Shown here piece by piece: positions 55,205-63,987 of a stretch of 64,000 bases of DNA. The notes under the pieces are model-generated. The model was given only the letters and a program-made list of their open reading frames with translations, was not told the DNA's origin and made no database searches. The first letter of the stretch is position 1. Every line of letters begins with the position of its first letter. The DNA is from Aerococcus mictus. GTDB taxonomy: Bacteria > Bacillota > Bacilli > Lactobacillales > Aerococcaceae. The position numbers and the translations under genes were made by a program. The stretch is taken from positions 1,240,001 to 1,304,000 of the forward strand of contig NZ_CP132985.1 of NCBI RefSeq assembly GCF_003286595.3. Reading direction: 5' to 3'.

Positions 55205-55379
55205 TTTTTGATTTCCTCCTTTGAGCGAGTCGCTCTTATTTCTATTAATAATAACTTATCGCTTACCCATGACCACATGATAACATAGTCACAATCTTTT
55301 GAGAATAGCTTAAAAGCAAGATTTTTTGTTTATTTTCTTAAAATACAATCAAAGGAAGAAACGTTAATATGATCACTAT

Positions 55380-56630
55380 TTAAGCGCTATAATGACGGAC
55401 ATTCTTGGCAATGTCGATCAAGACTGCGATCGATTGTTCAATTGTTTCAATTGTCACAAATTCGTAAGGTCCATGAGTATTTTCGGCTCCTGAGAAGAGA
55501 TTTGGGGTTGGCAGCCCCTTATGAGAGAGAATAGCCCCGTCCGTTCCACCACGCATAGGTGCTTCAAAAGCTTCCACATTATTTTTCAAATAAGCGTCTC
55601 GAGCTAGATCAATTACCCAGGGGTAATCTTTTAGGACTTCGTACATATTGTCATATTGGTCAACAATCCGATAGGTAATTCGCTCTTCACCGATTTCTTG
55701 GTTTAAACGGGCGACTTGTTCTTCAAAGTAAGCCAATTTTTCTTGCATTTTTTCCTTATCATGGTCCCTTAAGTAATAAAACTGGTTGAGGTGGTCAATC
55801 GTTCCTTCTTGGCGGATCAAGAAATAGAAGCCTTCCCGACCACTGGTCTTTTCGGGCACTTGGTCAGCGGGGAGACTGGTCGCTAAACGGGCACCCCATA
55901 AGAGGGCATTAATCATGGAGTCCTTAGCCGCCCCGGGATGGACACTACGTCCTGAGATAGTGACATTGGCTTGCTTAGCATAGAAGTTCTCATAAGTCAG
56001 AGTCCCGTACCGACCGCCATCAATGGTATAGGCAAAGTCTGCCCCAAATTGGTCGATATCAAAGTATTTAGCTCCTCGGGTGCCAATTTCTTCGTCTGGT
56101 CCAAAAGCGACCCGAATCTTGCCATGAGGAATTTCGGGATGGTTAATCAGGTATTCCCCAAAAGTAACAATGGAAGTAATCCCTGCCTTATCATCGGCCC
56201 CTAGTAAGGTCCGTCCATCAGTCGTTACCAGAGTATGGCCAATCACATGTTTTAAGCGGGGAAAGTCCTTTGGCGAAAGCACCATATCCTCTTCCTCATT
56301 AAGGAGAATATCACCACCGTCATAATTCTCAATCACTTGGGGTTGGATATTTTCGGCATTGTAATCGGCGGTGTCCACATGGGCAATGAAACCCACAGTA
56401 GGAATATCTTCATCTGGAAGAGTGCTGGGAATCGTGGCCGTCAGGTAGGCGTCCTTGGGATTATAGAAGCAGTCTTCAAAGCCCAAGGCCTCGATTTCAT
56501 CCTTTAATTTAAGGGTAAATTCTTCCTGGCTGGGCGTCGAAGGAATAGTAAGCGAACTTTCATCACTGCGAGTGTTGACTTTAGCGTATTTGATAAAACG
56601 ATTTAGAATTTGCTCTTGTTGTGTATTCAT
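55380..56630 (-). CDS. pepT: Peptidase T (tripeptidase)
   Basis: A 416-residue M20-family di-zinc aminotripeptidase of the cytoplasm. Zinc-ligand and catalytic segments are GFIAHVDTADYN (about 78), LLGADDKAGITSI (about 142), AFGPDEEIGTRGA (Glu-Glu, about 174) and SGAENTHGPYEF near the C-terminus. ATG 56630 (MNTQQEQIL) is chosen for its seven-base spacing from AGAGG; ATG 56633 is possible and the longer reading from 56663 starts inside a terminator. It follows the OppA-like genes but is separated from them by a terminator, so it is probably transcribed separately. Confidence 0.92.
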   Translation of the reverse strand: MNTQQEQILNRFIKYAKVNTRSDESSLTIPSTPSQEEFTLKLKDEIEALGFEDCFYNPKDAYLTATIPSTLPDEDIPTVGFIAHVDTADYNAENIQPQVIENYDGGDILLNEEEDMVLSPKDFPRLKHVIGHTLVTTDGRTLLGADDKAGITSIVTFGEYLINHPEIPHGKIRVAFGPDEEIGTRGAKYFDIDQFGADFAYTIDGGRYGTLTYENFYAKQANVTISGRSVHPGAAKDSMINALLWGARLATSLPADQVPEKTSGREGFYFLIRQEGTIDHLNQFYYLRDHDKEKMQEKLAYFEEQVARLNQEIGEERITYRIVDQYDNMYEVLKDYPWVIDLARDAYLKNNVEAFEAPMRGGTDGAILSHKGLPTPNLFSGAENTHGPYEFVTIETIEQSIAVLIDIAKNVRHYSA

Positions 56631-56649
56631 CATTTTTCCTCTTTCTAGT

Positions 56650-56683
56650 AAAAATGGGATCAAAGAATTGCTCTGATCCCATT
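56650..56683 (-). terminator. Terminator after the OppA-like pair
   Basis: On the minus strand AATGGGATCA and TGATCCCATT form a 10-bp stem with an 11-base loop and then TTTT. It lies between the downstream OppA-like gene and pepT. Confidence 0.85.
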
Positions 56684-56705
56684 ATCGGTAATATAGTATG
56701 AACTT

Positions 56706-58334
56706 TTACTCGCCATAAGTTGCTGCACGGAAATAGGATTGAGCCCCATTGGTTTGGTTAATAACCCCTTTGAGCTTAGGATCAATCATATTAGCGAAAG
56801 CGCCTTGGTAAATTGGTGCCAAAGCTTGGTCATCTTGAACCAGTGTCCGTTCAGCAGCTAACAGAGTATCCCAACGTTCTTTAGGTTGGTTAGCTAAAGT
56901 TGTCCGAGCTTGGTTTAGTTGCCCATCAAAAACTTCAGAATTATAGAAACCCGTATTCAAGGTCGAATGAGATTCAAAGTATTCTAAGTAAGCGATTGGA
57001 TCAACATAGGAAGGAATAAAGGTTCCTAACATAATATCGTAATCCTTGCTTGCGGCAATGCTTTGACGGCTCTTGAGGGGCACGTTACGGATAGTGACTT
57101 CAATACCAGGCAGGTTCTTTTGCCATTCCCCTTGTAGGAATTCGGAGGTTGATTTGGAGACATCAGTATCTGAGGTTAAGAGCTCAATACTAATTTTATC
57201 TCGTCCTAAGTCAGCCTTAGCCTTTTCAAATTCCTCTTTGGCCTTGTTGACATCATAGGAGGATAGCGAACCGTTTTGGGCCCGGAAATCTTCACCGGTT
57301 TCTGGGTCTTGGTCATGTTCCTTAGGTATCCAACCATCAATTGGGGTTGACCCGTCTTTGAGCACGTTTTGGACAAAGGCTTCTTTATCGAAGGATGAAG
57401 CTAAGGCCTTACGTAAGTGAACATTATTTGTTGGTTCGCGGGTAAAGTTAAATTGTAGATAGCCCACTAAACCAGAGGGGTCGACAGTTAAGGCTTCATT
57501 ATTTTGCTCTTGTTCCACATAAGGGTTGCCAACTTTGGTATATTGAACCTTCCCGTTTTCAAAGAGATTAAAGTTGGTCGACATTTCTTTAGACACTTGC
57601 CAGTTAATGGTATCCAGGTGGACATTGTCCTTATCCCAATATTGGTCGTTTTTCTTTAATTGGAAGCTTTGTTCGTTACCGGTCCAGCCATCAACCACAA
57701 AGGGACCATTGAAGGCTGTCTTATCTTGGGAGGAGCCATAGTTATCGCCAACCTCCTTGGCCAGTTTCTCACTTTGAGGCAAGTAAGCAGGAGTCCCTAG
57801 TAAGCCTTTGAAATAAGGCGTAGGCGCTTCTAAGGTAAACTCTAGGGTCTTATCGTCAATGGCCTTAACCCCTAATTGATCGGTTGGCAGCTCACCATCT
57901 GAAATTGGCCGAGCATTCTTAATCACAAAGAACTTGTTTACATTTTCTGAGATCGCATTGGGGTCAACCGCTTTACGATAGGAAAAGACAAAGTCTTGGG
58001 CGGTTACTGGCTCTCCAGTTGACCAATTAGCATTGTCTCGAATCTTGAAGGTGTATGTTAAACCATCCTCAGATACCTCAGGTTCTTCCGCTGCTATTCC
58101 TAGTTCATTGCCGCCATCAATAGAAGGACGGTAAAGGCCTTCAGTGACATTAGCTAAGACATTTTGGGTGGGAATATCGGACGAAGCAATACTATCCAAA
58201 GAAGCTAGCTCCCCATCGGCAGTCGCCGTAATTTCTGTCTGCCGGGAAGACTCACTCCCACTCCCTCCTGAACATCCTGCTAAGGCCACTAGAACACTAA
58301 ATAATAAGCCTAAGCCTTTAACACCTAACTTCAT
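56706..58334 (-). CDS. OppA-like oligopeptide-binding lipoprotein (copy 1)
   Basis: A 542-residue SBP_bac_5 family substrate-binding lipoprotein for an ABC importer. The lipobox LVALAGC gives lipidated Cys21. The family motifs ANVTEGLYR, KIRDNANWSTGEPVTAQDFVFSYRKAVDP and SGLVGYLQFNFTREPTNNVHLRKALASSFDK are typical of OppA. It is about equally long as, and clearly paralogous to, the gene upstream (58404-60050). No oppBCDF genes are nearby, so this is an orphan binding protein that presumably shares a permease elsewhere. Peptide specificity is unknown. Confidence 0.88.
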   Translation of the reverse strand: MKLGVKGLGLLFSVLVALAGCSGGSGSESSRQTEITATADGELASLDSIASSDIPTQNVLANVTEGLYRPSIDGGNELGIAAEEPEVSEDGLTYTFKIRDNANWSTGEPVTAQDFVFSYRKAVDPNAISENVNKFFVIKNARPISDGELPTDQLGVKAIDDKTLEFTLEAPTPYFKGLLGTPAYLPQSEKLAKEVGDNYGSSQDKTAFNGPFVVDGWTGNEQSFQLKKNDQYWDKDNVHLDTINWQVSKEMSTNFNLFENGKVQYTKVGNPYVEQEQNNEALTVDPSGLVGYLQFNFTREPTNNVHLRKALASSFDKEAFVQNVLKDGSTPIDGWIPKEHDQDPETGEDFRAQNGSLSSYDVNKAKEEFEKAKADLGRDKISIELLTSDTDVSKSTSEFLQGEWQKNLPGIEVTIRNVPLKSRQSIAASKDYDIMLGTFIPSYVDPIAYLEYFESHSTLNTGFYNSEVFDGQLNQARTTLANQPKERWDTLLAAERTLVQDDQALAPIYQGAFANMIDPKLKGVINQTNGAQSYFRAATYGE

Positions 58335-58364
58335 AAGATCGCTTCTTTCTGTTTTATTTTATGA

Positions 58365-58391
58365 AGAGACTGTGACTAAACTCACAGCCTC
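58365..58391 (-). terminator. Intercistronic hairpin between OppA-like genes
   Basis: On the minus strand GAGGCTGTGA and TCACAGTCTC pair around GTTTAG. Only a short, broken T stretch follows, so it may be a weak terminator that lets some transcription into the second gene, or an mRNA stabiliser. Confidence 0.5.
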
Positions 58392-58403
58392 ATTGTTCCT
58401 AAA

Positions 58404-60050
58404 TTAGTTTTCTGTTTGATAGGTTGCCGCCCTAAAGTAATTGGTGACACCGTTCGTTTGGTTAATAACGCCAGTGAGTTTTGGATCCACTAAGAAGGCA
58501 TAGGCCCCTTGGTAAATGGTTCCCAATGCTGCTTCATCTTCCATCAAATAACGTTCTGCTTCTAGAAGCTTTTGAAAGCGGGCTTCGGGTTGGTCACCCA
58601 ACTCATTTTGCGCTGTCGCTAAGAGTGAGTCATAGTTTTCTGAATCAAAATTAGCATTGTTTAAAGCACTTTGGCTATGGAAGTAATCCAGGTAAGCAGT
58701 GGGATCCACATAACTTGGATGGTAGGTCCCATAAACCATGTCATATTCACCAGTGTTAGTAATTTGTTGGCGACTCTTCAAAGGCACGTTGCGGATCGTT
58801 ACAGTCAAACCAGGCAGATTATTTTGCCATTCACCTTGTAAGAATTCCGACGTGGCTTTAGAAGTATCCGTATCTGAGGTCAATAACTCTAATTCAATCT
58901 GGTCAAGACCAAGTTCCTGCTTGGCGAGTTTCCATTCAGATTGGGCAAAGTCTAAGTCGTAGGCTCCTAAGTGGCCATTCATGGCCCGGAAGTCTTGCCC
59001 GCTGGCTGGATCAGAGAGATGGTCTGCTGGTACCCAGCCATCAAGGCTTTGAGACCCATCTTTAAGGACAGCTTGGGTAAAGGCCTCCTTGTCAAAACCA
59101 GACCGCAAGGCTTGACGAACGTGCTTGTTTTTCAGAATAGGTTTATCAAAATTAAATTGTAAGTAACCGACCTTCCCGTTCAAACTGGTTTGTAGGATGG
59201 GTTCTCCGGCTAATTGTTCGACATAAGGGTTACCGGTTTGCGTATATTGGACATCACCTGAATTGAAGAGATTATAGTTGGTTTGTAATTCTTTAGACAC
59301 TTCCCAGTTAATTCGGCTCAATTGTACATTTTCAGCGTCCCAGTAATCCGGATTCTTGACTAAGTCAAAGCTGTTTTCTGTCCCGGTCCAGCCTTCAACC
59401 AAGAAGGGCCCGTTAAAGGCCGTCTTTTCTGCAGACGTACCATAGTCATCACCGACTTCTTCAGCCAGCTTTTGGCTTTGAGGGAGAAAGGCTGGGGTTC
59501 CCAACAAGTCTTCAAAGTAAGCCGTAGGAGAATTTAGGGTAAATTCTAGGGTCTTGTCATCCAGCGCTTTAACTCCTAAGTTCTCTGGGCTTTCTTTTCC
59601 TTCTGAAATTTCTTTAGCCTTGTTAATCGGGAAGAAACGGTTAACGTTTTGGGAGAGTTCCGGTGGAGTCACCGCCTTACGATAGGTATAGACAAAGTCG
59701 TGGGCAGTCACCGGTTCACCAGTTGACCACTTAGCCTCTTCACGGATTTTATAGGTATAGGTCTTGCCGTCTTCACTGATTTCAGGTTCTTCAGCAGCCA
59801 TCCCTAGTTCCTTAAGTTTATCACTATCTTGAGGAGCAGGACGGTATAGGCCTTCAATGGTGTTAGAAGCCACGTTCAAGCTTGGTGAATCGGAAGACTT
59901 AATTGTATCTAGCGATGCCAGTTCACCTTCTGAAGTGACGGCGATTTCCTGGCCGGCCTGGTTATTTGCCCCGCCTCCGCTGCTAGTACAGCCTGCCATC
60001 ACCAACACTCCAATGAATAGCAAGCTGATTAGCTTATACCAACGCTTCAT
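58404..60050 (-). CDS. OppA-like oligopeptide-binding lipoprotein (copy 2)
   Basis: A 548-residue SBP_bac_5 lipoprotein. The lipobox VLVMAGC gives lipidated Cys at about 21. It aligns over its length with copy 1 (IEGLYRPA, EAKWSTGEPVTAHDFVYTYRKAVTP, GKVGYLQFNFDKP, LLTSDTDTSKATSEFLQGEWQ). ATG 60050 is preferred because AGAGGTGG is about six bases upstream; the GTG at 60059 lies inside that site. It is transcribed first in a two-gene unit with copy 1. Confidence 0.88.
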   Translation of the reverse strand: MKRWYKLISLLFIGVLVMAGCTSSGGGANNQAGQEIAVTSEGELASLDTIKSSDSPSLNVASNTIEGLYRPAPQDSDKLKELGMAAEEPEISEDGKTYTYKIREEAKWSTGEPVTAHDFVYTYRKAVTPPELSQNVNRFFPINKAKEISEGKESPENLGVKALDDKTLEFTLNSPTAYFEDLLGTPAFLPQSQKLAEEVGDDYGTSAEKTAFNGPFLVEGWTGTENSFDLVKNPDYWDAENVQLSRINWEVSKELQTNYNLFNSGDVQYTQTGNPYVEQLAGEPILQTSLNGKVGYLQFNFDKPILKNKHVRQALRSGFDKEAFTQAVLKDGSQSLDGWVPADHLSDPASGQDFRAMNGHLGAYDLDFAQSEWKLAKQELGLDQIELELLTSDTDTSKATSEFLQGEWQNNLPGLTVTIRNVPLKSRQQITNTGEYDMVYGTYHPSYVDPTAYLDYFHSQSALNNANFDSENYDSLLATAQNELGDQPEARFQKLLEAERYLMEDEAALGTIYQGAYAFLVDPKLTGVINQTNGVTNYFRAATYQTEN

Positions 60051-60304
60051 TTCTTCCACCTCTTTTTCTCATTTATTTTTACTTATCAGTAAATCTGCAA
60101 TGGACTACTCTTTTTAAAAGCTTTCCATAGCACACTTACTTTTAATAAGTAAATCATCATGACCTTATATTACTCCAATCTAGTGTGGAAAGTAAACTTA
60201 AACGACTTACATTTAGTTAGTATTTTTCCAGCATGATTGATCTGAATTTTCGATCGTTGAAAAAGAGGCTGTTATTCCCTACTTAGAGGAAAAATTAGGC
60301 AGTA

Positions 60305-60340
60305 AAAAAGCCTAGAGGAAAAGTTAATCCTTTAGGCTTA
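60305..60340 (-). terminator. pepO-side intrinsic terminator
   Basis: On the minus strand AAGCCTA-A-AGG and CCT-C-TAGGCTT pair around an AT-rich loop, followed by six T. It lies about 330 bases after the pepO stop, beyond the repeat cluster. It is the first clear terminator for pepO. Confidence 0.8.
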
Positions 60341-60359
60341 GTTTAAAATTTTTTAATGA

Positions 60360-60546
60360 GTAATGTCTTGCTCTTTGGTGCGCTTGTCACACTCTTCTTC
60401 AAATATGCTCTATTTCAGAAGTCCTTGCAAATCCTCTTTGAAGATTTACTGCGTACTTCCTCCAATTGCTATAGCTGTTCGAAGCGGAGCGAGTTACAGA
60501 TATAGTATGCGTAGCTCTCTCCCCTCTTCTTGCGCTTGTCACACTC
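60360..60546 (-). repeat. Fragments related to the 111-bp repeat
   Basis: The 15-mer GAGTGTGACAAGCGC occurs exactly at 60546-60532 and 60396-60382 (minus strand) and resembles the left end of copy 1 at 9280. The first is followed by about 135 bases with hairpins (CTATATCTGT/ACAGCTATAG; AAATC/GATTT) and a TTGGAGGAA segment like the conserved TGGAG linker. The second runs only about 37 bases. They look like diverged or truncated elements placed in tandem after copy 3. Confidence 0.5.
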
Positions 60547-60554
60547 TCTAAACC

Positions 60555-60665
60555 TGTTCCAGTCACAGGACGAACGTCCGCTTCAAAAACTGGTAACGCT
60601 CAGTTTTACTGAGCTTATCCCAGTTTTCTCCAGCGATTTCGTCCTTTGTTGTGACTGTCACACTC
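60555..60665 (-). repeat. 111-bp structured interspersed repeat, copy 3
   Basis: On the minus strand it starts GAGTGTGACAG a few bases after the pepO stop and ends CTGGAACA. Stems are CAGTCACA with TGTGACTG, GGACGAA with TTCGTCC, AAAACTGG with CCAGTTTT, and GCTCAGT with ACTGAGC. It is about 83% identical to copy 2 without gaps. The remaining 60051-60304 stretch toward the OppA-like genes has short inverted repeats (TTTACT...AGTAAA) and a possible TTTACT/TAATAT promoter but no gene. Confidence 0.78.
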
Positions 60666-60671
60666 TGATCT

Positions 60672-62576
60672 TTACCAGATAACGACGCGGTCTTCTGGGT
60701 CTAGGTACATTTTATTTTCTGAAGAGGTTTGGTAGGCCACATGGAAGGCATCCAAGTTCTTAACTTGTTGGTTAGCCCGCCAGTAGTTAGGGGCATGGAC
60801 GTCAATAGATAATAGTAGGTTTTGGTATTGAGGACGGGCCTTCATACACCAAATCCGGGCCCAATTATTGAAGAAGGCAATGGGATCGTAGTCCTCCTCA
60901 TGGGTCATGGCTTGGTAAGCCGCTTGCAAGCCGCCAGCGTCAGCAATATTTTCTGACACCGTTAAGGTCCCATTGACCTCGCCGTCTCCTAATGGCAAAC
61001 CATCGAACTGGTCAATCATGGCTTGGGCCTTTTGGGTAAAGACTTCATAGTCCTCATCCAGCCACCAGTTATTTAAATTCCCCTGCTCATCAAATTGAGC
61101 GCCATTGTTATCAAAGGCATGGGAAATTTCGTGGGCGATTACCCCACCAATCCCACCGTAGTTTTCACTGCGGCTTTGCTTCAAGTCATAGAAAGGCGCT
61201 TGCAAGATACCTGCTGGGAAACAAATATTGTTGGCTGAAGGATCATAGTAGGCGTTAACTGTTTCGGCAGACATATGCCAGCGACTATGGTCAACTTCTT
61301 GCCCCCACTTAGCGAGATTGTCCTTAACCCGTTCAGCGGTAAAGGCTTTGAGATTTTGGTAGAGCGGTAAGTTACTATCCACCTTGAAGCGCTGATAAAT
61401 TTCTGGGTAGCTATCAGGATAGCCCGCCATAATCGTGATGGCATCCAGTTTAACGATGGCCTTCTTAATGGTTTGTTGGGAAAGCCAGGTATTGTGTTTG
61501 AGCCGGTCTTTATAAACTGCAATCATTTCTTCGATCATGGCAGTCACGTCGGCCCGGGCTTCTGGGCCAAAGTACTTCTTACCATAATAACAACCAAAAA
61601 CTTGGTCAAAAGTATTTACGGTCAGATAGAAAGCGTGTTTTTCCCGGCTCATAGTCTTAGGGTTACCGGATAAAGCCAGGCTATATTGGCTAGCAATTTG
61701 ACGCAAGTCTTCGGACAAGGCTTGAGCCCCATCACGAGCTACATTAACAATCATCCAAGACTTCAATTCTTCAAAATGGTGGGGGCTGAAAAATTCATCT
61801 AAGGCTTCAAAATAGCGCGGTTCCGTTACAATGACGGTTTCTGGCTCTTGTCCAATTAATTCCTTGATAATCGCCTTAAGCGAAAAGTGAGATGTATAAC
61901 TCTCCACTTCGTCAATGCCCTTAGGATTATAGGACTTGGTATAGTCCGCCAATTCTTCCTGAGACTTCACATAAGGAACAAATAGCGCATCAAAGGCGAT
62001 AGCTTGGTCGGTATGACGTTGACTCAGTTCATCGCTAAAGCCCATAGCCTTTAAGAGATCAACGGTTGACCGACGCCAAATTTCTAATAATTGCTTACCC
62101 GTTCCGTTATCCTCTTCGTAGTAGCCCTTATCAGGCAAGATGGTGTTGGGGCGGCTGAGATAGAGGGCATAATTTACCGTGTTCTTCATGTCGGCCTCGT
62201 TGCCCAAATTGAAGACGAAATCATGACCAGCCAATAACCATTGCTTAGAAAAGGCTTGAATTTGGCTAAAGTCGGTCAATTCGTCTACATTTTCCAGGTC
62301 AGCTTGGATGGGATTTGCTCCCTCTTGGTCCAAACGATCAAAGTCCATAGCTAATTGATAGAGGGTGATCATTTCTTCCATTTCAGGATTATCTAGTTTG
62401 ATTTCTCCAGCAGCCATTTTCTCAATGTCTGCCATGGATAATTCTTCAATCCCATCCCGTAAGGCCATGAAACCACCTGTTGAGGACTTGTCTTCAGGGA
62501 TCTCGGCTTGGTCAATCCACTCCCCGTTCACGGCCATATAGAGGTCTTCTTTTGCTTGGGACATATCTACTGTCAT
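60672..62576 (-). CDS. pepO: PepO-type M13 endopeptidase
   Basis: A 634-residue neprilysin-family zinc oligopeptidase. The active site is VIAHEISHAFDNNGAQFD (HExxH at about 484), with the third ligand in ENIADAGG (about 540) and a family NAYYDP segment (about 437). No signal peptide is present, so it is intracellular like lactococcal PepO. It complements PepT and the OppA-like proteins in peptide use. AAAGGAG lies seven bases before ATG. The 111-bp repeat begins immediately after its stop codon. Confidence 0.92.
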   Translation of the reverse strand: MTVDMSQAKEDLYMAVNGEWIDQAEIPEDKSSTGGFMALRDGIEELSMADIEKMAAGEIKLDNPEMEEMITLYQLAMDFDRLDQEGANPIQADLENVDELTDFSQIQAFSKQWLLAGHDFVFNLGNEADMKNTVNYALYLSRPNTILPDKGYYEEDNGTGKQLLEIWRRSTVDLLKAMGFSDELSQRHTDQAIAFDALFVPYVKSQEELADYTKSYNPKGIDEVESYTSHFSLKAIIKELIGQEPETVIVTEPRYFEALDEFFSPHHFEELKSWMIVNVARDGAQALSEDLRQIASQYSLALSGNPKTMSREKHAFYLTVNTFDQVFGCYYGKKYFGPEARADVTAMIEEMIAVYKDRLKHNTWLSQQTIKKAIVKLDAITIMAGYPDSYPEIYQRFKVDSNLPLYQNLKAFTAERVKDNLAKWGQEVDHSRWHMSAETVNAYYDPSANNICFPAGILQAPFYDLKQSRSENYGGIGGVIAHEISHAFDNNGAQFDEQGNLNNWWLDEDYEVFTQKAQAMIDQFDGLPLGDGEVNGTLTVSENIADAGGLQAAYQAMTHEEDYDPIAFFNNWARIWCMKARPQYQNLLLSIDVHAPNYWRANQQVKNLDAFHVAYQTSSENKMYLDPEDRVVIW

Positions 62577-62675
62577 AAATGAACTCCTTTCAAAATTGAA
62601 AAAAACTTAGTGTTATTATATCATAGAACGGATTACATGCATTGACTGCATAAAAGACAAGGAAGGAGTTTAGCC

Positions 62676-63419
62676 ATGCGCATTGATAAAGTGATCGGAA
62701 TCACGGGAAATGACACCCTCAATGACCGGGAATGGGATGAATTTTCCCGGGATTATACCCCCCACGGTTACGTCGACGGGGTCAGTCGGTCAGGAAACCT
62801 CCCCATCATCATTCCTATCCATAGCGACCTAAGACGCGCTGAAGACTATATCCAGCGAATTGACGGCTTGATATTTACCGGAGGTCAGGATGTTCACCCC
62901 TTGATGTATGGTGAAGACCCAGCTCCCCGCTTAAATGATATCTACCCGAAAAGAGATTACTGGGAAAGAGCCCTCTTTGAAGCAGCACTCAAGTACCAAG
63001 TACCCATCCTTGCCGTTTGTCGGGGCTTCCAACTGATTAATATTTTACTAGGAGGAACCGTTTACCAAGACCTTTCCTACTACCCGGTAAAGGACCGCCC
63101 TGCTATCCAACACGTTCAAAAACATAGCCGGATGATTTACCCTCACCACTCAGTCACCATTAAGGAAGGCAGTGAGATGTACCGGCTCCTAGGTAACAAA
63201 GACAAGGCTCAAGTGAATTCCTACCACCACCAGGCCATCCGTGACCTCGCCCCCAAGTTAGAAGCTACTGCCTGGGCCGCTGATGGAGTCATTGAATCCT
63301 ACCAATTTGGTGATGACAATGAAAAGCACCCCCTCTTAGGAGTCCAATGGCATCCAGAAATAATGATCCAAAATAACGAAGAAATGATGCCCATCTTTGA
63401 ATGGTTCTCATACTTCTAA
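62676..63419 (+). CDS. Gamma-glutamyl-gamma-aminobutyrate hydrolase family protein (peptidase C26)
   Basis: A 247-residue class I glutamine-amidotransferase-like hydrolase, PuuD-type. The nucleophile Cys is in ILAVCRGFQLINILLGG (about residue 115) and the His-Glu pair in GVQWHPE (about 228). The GLIFTGGQDVHPLMYGE oxyanion region is typical. Substrates in the family are gamma-glutamyl amides; the true one here is not known. GGAAGGAG precedes ATG. It is divergent from pepO with a 99-base gap. Confidence 0.88.
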   Translation: MRIDKVIGITGNDTLNDREWDEFSRDYTPHGYVDGVSRSGNLPIIIPIHSDLRRAEDYIQRIDGLIFTGGQDVHPLMYGEDPAPRLNDIYPKRDYWERALFEAALKYQVPILAVCRGFQLINILLGGTVYQDLSYYPVKDRPAIQHVQKHSRMIYPHHSVTIKEGSEMYRLLGNKDKAQVNSYHHQAIRDLAPKLEATAWAADGVIESYQFGDDNEKHPLLGVQWHPEIMIQNNEEMMPIFEWFSYF

Positions 63420-63423
63420 AGAA

Positions 63424-63500
63424 AAAACGAGACTCAATCGAGTAAGAATAGGCGACAAGCGTCTACCTCTAGCACTCGGTGAAGTCTCGTTTTCTTTTTT
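63424..63500. terminator. Long stem-loop terminator between C26 hydrolase and LURP-like gene
   Basis: AAACGAGACT and AGTCTCGTTT form the outer stem, with an inner CGAGT/ACTCG stem and a T/A run on each side. It can serve both convergent genes. Confidence 0.75.
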
Positions 63501-63987
63501 AATCAGCAGCCTCTTCGTTATCCATCATATTGTCTAGGGCAATGGCCAGTCCCACCATCACCGCTTCATAATCTTCATCATAGACATCAAGAACAAAGGT
63601 ATCCCGAATAGCAAAAATCTTATGGTTAATTGAACCAATCTTCTCACCATCAAGGGTAAGCGCAAAATTGTTATCTAGGAAATTCCCCTTCAAGTCCAAA
63701 TTATAGTCAGGACTAGAAATTTTAACCTTTCTTCTAAAGAAACTCAGACGGTCTTTAATGGTCACTTGACTGCCATCAACAAATTTAATCTGGTACTCTG
63801 AAAAGATTTTGAAAAGTTTCCGGTTAATCTCAAAAAGCGGCTGGCCTTGTGGATCAGACACTTTGACTTTATGACCAAAGAACTTAAAGTCTTCATCCAC
63901 CCGGTAGCAGACCTGACCCTGGTCGTCTTTGATATTATAGTGGTCCGTAATTTTAAAAATTCTCTGTTTAATATATAAACGGCGCAT
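63499..63987 (-). CDS. LURP-one-related family protein
   Basis: A 162-residue protein of the LURP-one-related/YxjI family, tubby-like beta-barrel proteins of unknown bacterial function. The MRRLYIKQRIFKITDHYNIKD start, VYRVDEDFKFFG-type strand pattern and IGSINHKIFAIRDTFVLDVYD repeat are typical. The ATG at 63987 matches family N-termini. A TTG at 63999 is in frame, but no ribosome site is visible within the remaining window, so the upstream context is not seen. Confidence 0.8.
   Translation of the reverse strand: MRRLYIKQRIFKITDHYNIKDDQGQVCYRVDEDFKFFGHKVKVSDPQGQPLFEINRKLFKIFSEYQIKFVDGSQVTIKDRLSFFRRKVKISSPDYNLDLKGNFLDNNFALTLDGEKIGSINHKIFAIRDTFVLDVYDEDYEAVMVGLAIALDNMMDNEEAAD

Noticed and set aside
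60225..60275. CodY-box-like AATTTTC...GAAAAA upstream of the OppA-like genes
   Set aside because: The two halves are separated by seven bases instead of one, so it does not fit the CodY consensus.
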